In this document: one piece after another, positions 29,101-34,100 of the stretch
How the letters are laid out: each line of letters begins with the position of its first letter
Position numbering within the stretch: the stretch's first letter is position 1
Position numbers and translations under genes: made by a program
The notes under the pieces: model-generated
The model's database searches: none
What the model saw: only the letters and a program-made list of their open reading frames with translations
What the model was told of the DNA's origin: nothing
Origin: JBCCXL01 sp039191605
Lineage (GTDB): Bacteria > Acidobacteriota > Thermoanaerobaculia > Multivoradales > JAHZIX01
Length of the DNA: 64,000 bases
Assembly (NCBI GenBank): GCA_039191605.1
Contig: JBCCXL010000014.1
Location: 62,001-126,000 of the forward strand
Direction of reading: 5' to 3'

Positions 29101-29580
29101 CTGGATACCGAGGCCTTCCCCTTCGAGGATTCCGGAACCAAATTCGACCTCGCCCTCTCCCTGGTGGAAGACCGCCGGGGGATCTCCGGCCTGCTGCGCT
29201 ACGCCAGCGATCTGTTCCGCCCGGAGACGGTGGAGGATTGGGGACGCCAGCTGGTGGAGCTGCTGCGGGGGGCGGTGGCGAATCCCGAAGGCGCGGCTCT
29301 GGAGCTCGGTCTCTCGGCTGCCGAACCTGCCTCCGAAGCCTCCGCGTCGCCCACCGAGGCCTTGGGTGTAGAGAGCACCAGCGGCGAGCCTGCCGGCGGT
29401 GGGGCCTTCGAGGACTTTGCCTTCGAGGAGTTCGCCTTCGCCCCGGCGGCGGAGCCTGCTCCCGAGTCCAGCCCGGCGGCGGAACCGTCCTTCGACGATT
29501 TCGCCTTTGACTCTCTGCCCTCATCCGTGACCACCCCCGGAGATCCGGAGGGATCGAATTCAGGAGGTGGTGACCCATGA
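17185..29580 (+). CDS. NRPS C-A-T-C-A-T-C-A-T-C, ending in an unpaired C domain
   Basis: 4131 residues; the ATG overlaps the previous stop as ATGA, with GGAGGGGAG 5 bases upstream. The basic N-terminal helix (LTLEQKRALAARLAKRKQ) is a probable docking element. C1: HHTVSDE at 187. A1: A3 near 698, pocket DVQEVGVCTK (unassigned; Glu at 278). T1: Ser1108. C2: HHAVCDE at 1317. A2: A3 near 1825, pocket DAWFLGHVVK, one residue from the leucine code DAWFLGNVVK. T2: Ser2264. C3: HHIVCDA at 2494. A3: A3 motif near 3041, pocket DAHITTHVVK (unassigned). T3: Ser3447. C4: complete, HHILSDG at 3714. The protein then ends with an acidic tail holding FEDFAF/FEEFAF/FDDFAF motifs and no A domain. C1 and C2 have Glu and C3 has Ala where the last Gly of HHxxxDG is usual. 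Repeats occur at 18917 and 28240. Confidence 0.97.
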   Translation: MTSSKKGSAGQGGSALAGLTLEQKRALAARLAKRKQAAASAAAPPRPRRLPASYSQARLWFLHQLDPEGAAYNNFLALELQGQLNSPALEASIDALERRHESLRTLFTLVEGEPQQVVALAPPTRRPLPVVDLSALSPQLREQAAARLLHRACTDPFDLEKGLRGGLLRTLEVRLEPTLTRLALSLHHTVSDEWSLGVLAKELSVLYAAFRASLTTVPSLPKLPIQYGDYAQWQRRRLSGERRQELLGYWRERLGEAPPPLELPLDRPRPAVESGAGALQGRLLSPEFRRRLEALGRAHGASMFMTVTAALAVLLGRLTHHDDLCLGTPYANRDRAEVQGMVGVLINTLAMRFQLDGAAPFTAALEAARREVLGATAHQELPFEVLVAELAGHRDLRRSPFFQVMVVLQAEDPAAGPPLPGLESSLLPLGDGGAVFDWTFILRESPDGLRMVLEYRSQLFDTTTAARTLEQLETLLVGLVERPEAPLLELPLLSTAARHQALVEWGVGARQGAVEDIVERVLQVAAASPQALAVAAPESDDAAGSSRSGPLTYAQLAQSSGAVAAALVAAAHRSPGQGSELRQSSELRQSSEEPVMGLFFDRRPELLVAMFAALRAGVAFVPLDPALPPARLAYLMAASGARWVLTAEALRSTVPAEIEAPVLAFEDLAAEGKTLVTEGEKLPQSLLEGSFHPERLAYVIFTSGSTGQPKGAMVSRVALSRFSFMVARSLGLGSEDRVLQLAAPGFDVILQEVFPTWAVGATVVMPQTDLGDPRELNRAVEQWGVRAVELPAALWQQWLGHLEALDRPAPPSLRFAVVGGEAVRRNLLPRWLARCPHLVHVFGLTETTCTNSFEHLEAGARPRGLFALPLGLPEEDNDFHLLDARLEPLPVGGVGDLYIGGPLVGRGYRAQPRRTAERFLPDPFTVEPGGRLYFTGDRARRLADGRTEFLGRADTQLKVRGYRIEPGEVESAMMALPMVALAAVDARGEGDRRSLVGWYQPSGGGKQAGNGDAAAISERVRGALAEALPPWMVPSLLVNMESMPLSPNGKVDRRRLPDPWEQAEADSQRPAEPPSTALEEQLLALWQEVLGRPVDSVHQDFFALGGHSLLAVRLLTRVQEDLGVEVPLRALFEAPSVAALAQRVTALEGSGSGEESPPTAADRSKPLPLSFAQEHLWVLHQLEGTGAAYSLPFTLGLRGELVPAALAAALAAVVDRHEVLRTTLASADKLNSEGGGAGKGDEAHGSVTPHQLIAAPREVPVPLVDLRHLSEELRQRASEELLGAAANRPFDLARGPLLRGLLLRRGPEDHALSLNLHHAVCDEWSLGILVRELGTAYEAAADLAQPDEPAPLRATALESLGAPLELQYADYAAWQRQRLEGERRQQLVDYWREALADLEPLDLPFDAPRPPLQTFRGGAVPVTLSAPALSALEAAAAEAGGTLFMALLALFQAQLGRLAQRGDIAVGSPLAGRGRPEWQGLVGYFVNMLVLRGQLDGDPSFRELMQRTRSRAVAALDHGDLPFEMLVEELAPRRDLARNPLFQVAFQLDAEAPPEPRAGRLELTTLPAGAVWAKFDLTLSLETRPGGEEGAPPHLGGALVYNSDLFDATTAGRWAQAFESVVEAAAAAVELPISRWPWLSSAQRHQLLREWNDTRPLPPTAFQPVHRRLQAHAEVSPQRPAVEAEGRVWSYGQLHARAQELSTALAALDVGPGSVVAVALPRSPRWVASLVAVLQRGAAYLPLDLSLPAERLQSIVSDARCRAVIVATEGEEPALWRPAALGTQASGTPAPALLEVTAEGAPARAPRRLRSSSLEVAVGAEDLAYVIYTSGSTGKPKGVEVRHGGLAQLVDWHLRRYSVRPEDRASHLAGLGFDASVWELWPYLAAGAAVVLTPDALRTDPRQLQEWLSQEAITLSFLPTPVADEMLRHGPSRAAATARAGSPLRAVLTGGDRLTGRPRPSLPWELVNHYGPTENSVVATAGPVTPGYPGRPGASVGHGSPGARATEARAPSIGRPIAGTQVLLLDDGGELVPPGAVGELCLAGVGLARGYRQMAGRTATSFRPNPFAVEPGERLYATGDLARWRPDGSLDFLGRRDHQVQLRGLRLELGEVESVLASCEGVRAAVAQVWHSPAAEQGLGAQSSAVESPTVESPGRLVAWLLPTSEAGEMDDSSWQELQAAAEAVARRHLPAAAVPSTWVRLEELPLTPNGKVDRRRLPAPQDSGPRRAPASVTEKALAQLWRELLGVEEVALEDGFFTLGGHSLVAVRLVAAVRETLGVELELAAVFETATLEELAQRVEGAAAAGGPTLLPVSRDGELPLSFAQQRLWLLDELMPGTALYNVPLVLDLASELKVLLPADGTRSPAAHRQVEAAAASSRAALDMAAALGAVVARHEVLRTVFPAQDGSASQKILPPAPVDLPLVDLSALPPAARRRAAEEIVAQQALRPFDLARGPLLRGALLDLGIQKPGAGEDPVEAEMAQRRLRLALCLHHIVCDAWSLPILVRETSLAYFALQQGRAAASNGLTASTSPRELLARLPLEPLPVQYADYAHWQRSWLEDEEEGQLEWWRRTLAGAPSLAQLPTDRPRPPVASHRGAEVRRPLPASWWQRLEAQAQSAGSTPFLVSLTLFAAWLGRISGQRDLVVGTPVANRRRRSLEGLVGFFLNTLPLRLEAPAGDLGTALECLSPAVVDALAHQDLPFERLVEALVPERHRSHTPLFQVLFVFEGGEGGGEGVLAPAPESADEDADGEGWRLVPSRDEGFGGDLAVAPASTGTAKFELTVALRRLSGGGPETDGGWELGLEYATDLFDATTAARFAATFQRLMEAALEHPEAALPSLSLLGAAESHQLVVEWNTVPEPRSYPGGGRRSPSLPALAAAEARRHRHREALRWPAAASSATAGDRSFTFGQVHRWTAVLAERLRSLGAGAETKVALCLQRGPEMVAAVQGVLASGAACLPLDTAYPDERLRFVLRDGAPRALITDQSLAPRLRPLLPAATELLEVESLPPLETADPEGEELPLLPVELQDVGPDALYYVIYTSGSTGRPKGIELAHGAMGNLLAWHRDELLGGVRTLQLASLGFDASFHEIYAAWTTGGSLVGVPEDLRRDAAGLGELLREQQVEKAILPVVLLHALAEEHSAGRPLAPSLLELTTTGEQLRITDPVVELFRQLPGLPLHNHYGPSESHVVTASTLGGEGALPALRDPRRWPSHPSIGRPLPATQIHIVDEGLQPQPLGVPGELLIGGICLARGYQGRPALTAERFVPDPLGAPGQRLYRTGDLARWHGDGSLEYLGRRDHQVKIRGFRVEPGEVEAALAAHPAVSQAVVTVFDGPGGRALAAWAVPESAASAPDEESLRQHLAATLPDYMVPAALRVLDTLPLNANGKVDRSALPAPQLSATVASAAAVTAAQRVVAAVLGQALESAEAPGLEDDFFALGGHSLVATRAVSRLRRIFRLDDLPLGVLFDHPTVAGVVAELESRWGGAGALETVAQQWLAGGPAAPQAGTAGEARLEAHGEALADRGLAPRPTPAPTVSDEPGPHPLSFAQERMYFLARLDPESPAYNVASGARLRGPLDLRALSLALAWVRERHGTLRTTFLDLAEGPRQEIRGAAPLTPRHAAAGLPLVDFSALEPSLAESAARDLAEATASRPFDLLGSVPARFLLLRLPADAPGQESPDQVSVDQVSWDQVSWEQVSWEHILVACLHHILSDGWTQGLLLTELGQAYGAFRQPELGEGSVALPERLQRLAEEPPLSYHEVARWQRRWLVGEILDGQLGFWRQALAEAPAALELPTDFPRPPMQSFRGGALPIFLDGELSAALGELARRHGATLFMVVLAGFGALLHRLSWQQRIVVGCPVANRSRPELERVAGFFVNTLPLMVDCSPATEGAEEAPSPLTFVELLERVRRGTLEAQAHQDLPFERLVHELAAGGGTRRDPSRNPIFQVLFQLAPEALVAPAPLPGLDTEAFPFEDSGTKFDLALSLVEDRRGISGLLRYASDLFRPETVEDWGRQLVELLRGAVANPEGAALELGLSAAEPASEASASPTEALGVESTSGEPAGGGAFEDFAFEEFAFAPAAEPAPESSPAAEPSFDDFAFDSLPSSVTTPGDPEGSNSGGGDP
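18917..18952 (+). repeat. In-frame 18-bp direct repeat in the first A domain of the 4131-residue NRPS
   Basis: Two perfect 18-bp copies encode a repeated SELRQS unit. They sit between the early core motifs of A1 (after the LTYAQL segment and before MGLFFDRRPELL), probably in a loop. Perfect identity suggests a recent duplication by slippage. Confidence 0.88.
27826..29310 (+). other. C-terminal condensation domain (C4) without an A domain in the same protein
   Basis: C4 follows T3 and runs from the PLSFAQERMYFLARL motif through HHILSDG (residue 3714), a GFFVNTLPL segment and HQDLPFE to the usual end of a C domain. All core motifs are present, so it looks active. Its acceptor A-T must be on another protein. 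The best candidate is the A1-T1 pair at the start of the gene at 30350, which has only a remnant C-lobe of its own. Confidence 0.85.
28240..28299 (+). repeat. In-frame 15-bp tandem repeat in C4 just before HHxxxDG (DQVSW x4)
   Basis: Four 15-bp units encode DQVSV, DQVSW, DQVSW and EQVSW, directly followed by a related EHI start. The array ends 25 bases before the first catalytic His codon at 28324. This is the same loop position as the Ala/Pro repeat in C1 of the second gene, but with an unrelated sequence. Confidence 0.9.
29407..29517 (+). other. Repeated acidic-aromatic FxxFAF motifs at the C-terminus of the 4131-residue NRPS
   Basis: The tail holds FEDFAF and FEEFAF back to back (from residue 4075) and FDDFAF about 28 residues later (from 4103), in an otherwise Ala/Pro/Glu/Ser-rich disordered-looking segment. 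Three copies of F[ED][ED]FAF suggest short linear docking motifs. No other protein in the window has them. Partner candidates are the sulfotransferase at 29577 and the C-lobe fragment at 30350. Confidence 0.65.
29562..29570 (+). promoter_or_regulatory. Strong ribosome binding site for the free-standing sulfotransferase
   Basis: AGGAGGTGG, nearly the full anti-16S complement, lies 6 bases before the ATG at 29577. It is among the best Shine-Dalgarno sequences in the window and supports translation of the small gene at a level independent of the giant gene upstream. Confidence 0.8.
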
Positions 29581-30350
29581 GCACCCCACAACGCCCCCAG
29601 CCTCAGGGTGCGGGCAGCGACGGCGTCACTCGAGTAGCGCTGTGGAGCGGTCCACGCTCGGTTTCCACCGCCCTGCTCTACTCCTTCGCCCAGCGTGCCG
29701 ATACCCGGGTGGTGGACGAGCCCCTCTACGCCGCCTACCTGGCGGCGCTGCCGGAGGTGGTGCACCCCGGCCGCGAGGAGATTCTGCAATCCCAGCCGAC
29801 GGACCCGCAGCGGGTGGTGGACGAGGTGGTGCTGGGTCCCTGCGATCGCCCGGTGCTGTTCATGAAGCACATGGCCCATCACCTGCTCTCCGGGGTGGAT
29901 CGCGGCTTCCTGGATCGCACGGTGAACGTGATCCTGGTGCGGGATCCGGTGGAGATGCTGCCCTCCTTAAGCATTCAGATCCCCGAGCCGACGGTGCGGG
30001 ATACCGGCCTCGACACCCAGGTGGAGCTGGCCCGTGACCTCGCCGCCGCCGGCCGCCCGGCGCCGGTGCTGGACTCTTCCGCGGTGCTGCGGGATCCTCG
30101 GGCCCGCCTCGGCGAGCTATGCCGCTATCTCGGCCTGGAGCTGGAGGAAAGCATGTTCTCCTGGACCGCCGGAGCGCGGCCGGAAGACGGCGTGTGGGCG
30201 CCCCACTGGTACCACGCGGTGCATAAATCCACCGGCTTCGCCCCCTTCCGCCCCAAGACCGATCCCTTCCCCGAACGCCTGCGCCCCCTGCTGGAGCGCT
30301 GCCTACCCCTCTATCGCGAGCTGCTGGAGCTCGCGCCGGAGCTGACTTGA
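29577..30350 (+). CDS. Free-standing sulfotransferase-family protein
   Basis: 257 residues; the ATG overlaps the upstream stop as ATGA behind a strong Shine-Dalgarno. It resembles the bacterial family with WSGPRNxSTAxMxSF and DEPxYxAYL segments. Here the P-loop is WSGPRSVSTALLYSF (residues 23-37), followed by DEPLYAAYL (47-55), KHMAHH (97-102) and the 3'-phosphate motif LVRDPVEMLPS, with Arg122 and Ser130 8 residues apart. These fit PAPS binding; the acceptor is unknown. It is cytosolic, with no signal peptide or membrane segment. The gene lies exactly between a protein ending in an unpaired C domain and one beginning with a C-lobe remnant plus A domain, so it may modify the intermediate at that split. 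It is only distantly similar to the in-line sulfotransferase of the first gene. Members of this family are not all proven sulfotransferases. Confidence 0.85.
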   Translation: MSTPQRPQPQGAGSDGVTRVALWSGPRSVSTALLYSFAQRADTRVVDEPLYAAYLAALPEVVHPGREEILQSQPTDPQRVVDEVVLGPCDRPVLFMKHMAHHLLSGVDRGFLDRTVNVILVRDPVEMLPSLSIQIPEPTVRDTGLDTQVELARDLAAAGRPAPVLDSSAVLRDPRARLGELCRYLGLELEESMFSWTAGARPEDGVWAPHWYHAVHKSTGFAPFRPKTDPFPERLRPLLERCLPLYRELLELAPELT

Positions 30351-31195
30351 TGAGCTCATCGTCTACCTTCACCGCCCGCCGAGCCGCTCACCTCGACTTC
30401 TGGCGCCGTCATCTGGCGTCGCTGGACGTCGGCGCCCCCGCGGTGGCTCCGCCCACCACGCTGCTGCCGTCCGCGGCGCCGGGAGAAGCGGCCGCGGCAG
30501 GCTCTCGGGAGGGGGAGGTGCCGGTGGCGGCGGAGGCCCTCGAGGCTCTGCGGGCCCTCACCCGGGGCTCCGCCTTCTTGGTGCATTGCGCCTATACGGC
30601 GGTGGTGGAAGAGGTGCTGCGGCGCTGGAACACCCAGGGGAGCACCCAAGGGAACAATGCCGGGAAGTTTCTGCTCGCCAGCCCTCACTACGCCAGGGCG
30701 GAGGCCGGCGCCGAGGCGCCCCCGCCGGGGGTGGTGCTCTACCTCGCCGCCGACCCGGCCGAGGCCCGGGGGCGCAGCTTCCAGCAGGCCCTGATGGCGG
30801 CCCGGGAGCGCTGGATGGAGGCCTACGGGCATCAGGATCTGCCCTTCTCGGTGCTGCTGCGGGAGTCCGGTCTCGCCGCCGGGGGCGGCACCTCGGAAGC
30901 CGACAGCGATGGCGCGGTGAGAGTTGCGCTGCGCTCCGCCGGAATCCACGGCGAGCTCTCCCCGGCGCTGCCCTGGGAGCTGCGTCTGGAGGCCTCCGGC
31001 GCCGCCCGCTGGTGGGCCGCTGCCGGAGTGGCGGAAGAGGGGGACGGGGAGCGCTTCGCCGCTGCCGTGGCGACTCTGCTGGGGGCCGCGCTGGCGGCGC
31101 CCACCGCGCCGCTGGACTCTCTCTCGGAGCTGCCGCCGGGCCTGCGCGAGGAAATTCTGCAGCAGCACTCCGGCGCCGCGGTGACGGCCCCCGGG
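30350..31195 (+). other. Condensation-domain C-lobe remnant at an NRPS N-terminus
   Basis: About 280 residues align by eye with the second half of a C domain. FWRRHL corresponds to the FWRxxL that follows the AAWQR segment, SAFLVHCAYTAVVEEVLRR to the TLFMVLLAAFxxLLxR helix, and HQDLPF (161-166) to HQDVPFE. The GFFVNTLPLR segment is replaced by divergent sequence (GVVLYLAADP), and the whole N-lobe with its catalytic His is absent. It cannot catalyse condensation alone. It may be a structural platform for A1 or a docking surface for the C domain that ends the protein at 29580, or simply decay after a fission. Confidence 0.78.
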
Positions 31196-34100
31196 GAACC
31201 CTTCCTGGCCGCCGCCGACGTTGCTCTAGAGCAGGATGCCGATTCTCGCTATGCCCTGTCGCTGAATCCCCTTTCGCGCCTGGTGCGGGGCCGCGCCCTG
31301 GCCTGGATGGATGCGCCGGCGGTGGAGGAGGAGGACGGCGCCAGCCTCTCCTACCGGCAGCTCTTGAAGGGTTCCGAGGCCTGGTCTCGCCAGCTGGCCT
31401 CGCGGGTGATCACCGAGGACGCAGCAGCAGCCGAACAGCCCCGAATCGGAGTCGCCCTGCCGCGCTCCGCTGCCCTGGTGCAGGCCCTGCTGGCGGTCCT
31501 CGACCTCGGCGGCGCCTACGTGCCGCTGGATCCCGCCTACCCGGCCCAGCGCCTGCGCCTGATGCTGGAAGACGGGGTGCTGGGGGCCGACGGCGGCGGC
31601 CTGGTGCTGGTGGATGCCTCCACCGCGCCGATCTTCCACGCCCTGGCAGAGGAGCTGCCGGGGCTGCGGGTGCTGACGGTGGAGGAGCTCTCGGATCCGG
31701 CCGCCGGGGCGTCCGCCGCGCCGAAGGCTCCGATACCCGCCTCGATCGCTTCGCCCCTGGCGCTGGCCTACATCCTCTACACCTCCGGGTCCACCGGCCG
31801 CCCGAAAGGCGTCGCCATGGCCCAGGGGCCGCTGATCAACCTCCTCGCCTGGCAGTGCGGGGACGCCGATCTCGGCCGGCCGGGACGCCGGGCGCAATTC
31901 GCCAGCCCCAGCTTCGACGGCTCCTTCCGCGAGATCTTCTCCTCCCTGTGCAGCGGCGGCTGCCTGGTGACGGTGCCGGAAGCGCTGCGCTCCGACGCCG
32001 CCGGCCTCGCCCGCTTCCTCGGCGAGCGGAAGATCGACAAGCTGCTGCTGCCGGCGGTGATGCTGCGCCATCTGGTGGCGGAAGCCGGCGCCCTGGAGGC
32101 CGCCGACGCCGATGCCCTGGAGGGGCTGAAGGGCCTGCGGGAGGTGTTCACCGCCGGCGAGCAGCTGCGGGTCAACGAGGGCCTGCGGGCCTTTTTCGCC
32201 GCTCGTCCGGAGGCTCGTCTGCACAACCATTACGGCCCCACCGAGACCCACGTCGCCTCCGCCCAGCCGCTGGCGGCGGATCCCGCCCAGTGGCCGGTGC
32301 TGCCGCCCATCGGCCGCCCGCTGCCGGGGCTGAGGCTCTACGTGGTGAGCGCCGATCTGAAGCCGCTGCCGCCGGGAGCGGTGGGGGAGCTGGTGATCGG
32401 CGGAGTGGCGGTGGCCCGGGGCTATTGGCGTCGCCCGCGGCGCACCGCCCTGGCCTTCGTGCCGGACCCCTTCCGCGGTGAAGGTGACGCCTCTGGCGAG
32501 CGCCTCTATCGCACCGGCGACCTCGCCCGCCTGCGCCCCGGCGGGGTGGTGGAATTCCTCGGCCGCCGGGATCAGCAGGTCAAGGTCCGCGGCTATCGCA
32601 TCGAGCCGGGAGAGGTGGAAGCGGCCCTCGCCGCCCTCGACTCGGTGAAGGAAGCGGCGGTGGATACCCGCCCGGTGCCCGGCGTGAAGCCGGGGGAGGG
32701 CGGCGAATCGAGGCTGGTGGCCTGGGTGGTGCCGCGCCGCCCGCAGGATCCGCCGACCCCGGCGGCGCTGCGCCAGGCCCTCGCCGAGCACCTGCCGGAA
32801 CCGCTGGTGCCCTCCGCCTGGGTGCTGCTGGACCGCATGCCTACCAGCGCCAACCGCAAGCTCGACCGCCGCGCCCTGCCGGATCCTCCGGCGGCGGTGG
32901 GCGGCGCCGGCCGCGCCCCGGAGAGCGCCACGGAGCGTCTGCTGGCGCGGGCCTGGAGCGAGCTGCTGGAGGTCGAGGCGCCGGGTACGGAGGACGATTT
33001 CTTCTCCCTCGGTGGTCATTCCCTGCTGGCGGTGCGGGTGGTAGCCCGGCTGCGGGACGCGCTGGAGGTGGAGGTGCCGGTGCGCACCTTCTTCCAGCAT
33101 CCTACCCTCGGCGCCCTGGCGGCGGCGGTGGACGAGCTGCTGCAGGAGGGCGGCCGGGACGCCCTGCCGCCGCTGGAGCCGGGCCCTTCCGGCGCCGGCC
33201 GCCGGGCGCCCCTGTCCTACACCCAGGAGCGAATGTGGGTGGTGCAGCGCATGGAGCCGAACTCCTCCGCCTACCATCTGCCGACGGTCCTGGAGCTCGA
33301 GGGAGAGCTGGATGCCGCCGCCCTGGACGCCGCGGTGGTGGATCTGCTGGAGCGCCACCAGGTGCTGCGCTCGGTGTTCCGCCAGGGTCCGGAGGGGCCC
33401 TACCAAGAGGTGCTGCCCACCGCCTCGGTGGCCTCGCCTCGGGGTGAGGGGGAGGCCCAGGGCCCGCTGGCGGTGGTGGATCTCAGCGCCGTGGACGAAG
33501 CCCGGGCGGAGGCCCTCGCCGAGGCCCTGTGCCGCGAGGAGGCCCTCTACCCCTTCGATCTGGCCCAGGGGCCCATCACCCGCACCCGGCTGCTGCGGCT
33601 GGCGCCGCGGCGCCACTGGCTGCTGGTGACCCAGCATCACGCCGCCGGAGATGCGTGGTCCACCGGGCTGCTGGTGCGGGATTTGACGGCCCTCTACAGC
33701 GCCCATCGCCAGCGCCGTCCCCAGCCCCTGGCGCCGCTGCCGGTGCAATACGTGGACTTCGCCGAATGGCAGCGCCGCTACCTCAGCGGCGCCGCCCTGG
33801 AGTCGCGCATCGAGGCCTGGCGCCCGGCCCTGGAGGGGCTGGAGGTGGAGCCTCTGGTGCCGGACCACTCCCTGTCGGCGGCCCGCACCGCCGGCGCTGG
33901 TCGAGCGTCGATGGTGCTGGACGCGGAGGTCTACGGAGCCCTTCAGGAGCTCGCCCGGAGCCACGGCGCGACTCCCTTCATGGCTCTCACGGCGGGCTGG
34001 CTGGCGCTGGATCACCGACTCTCGGGAGCTGCGCGTCCGGCGGTGGGCTCGCCGGTAGCGGGGCGGCCCCTGGCTTCCCTGGAAGGCCTGGTGGGCTTCT

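Noticed and set aside
30350..31195. Sequence error or frameshift producing a false headless C domain
   Set aside because: The 770 bases upstream encode an intact, overlapping gene with good motifs and Shine-Dalgarno, so no missing N-lobe can be recovered in another frame nearby.
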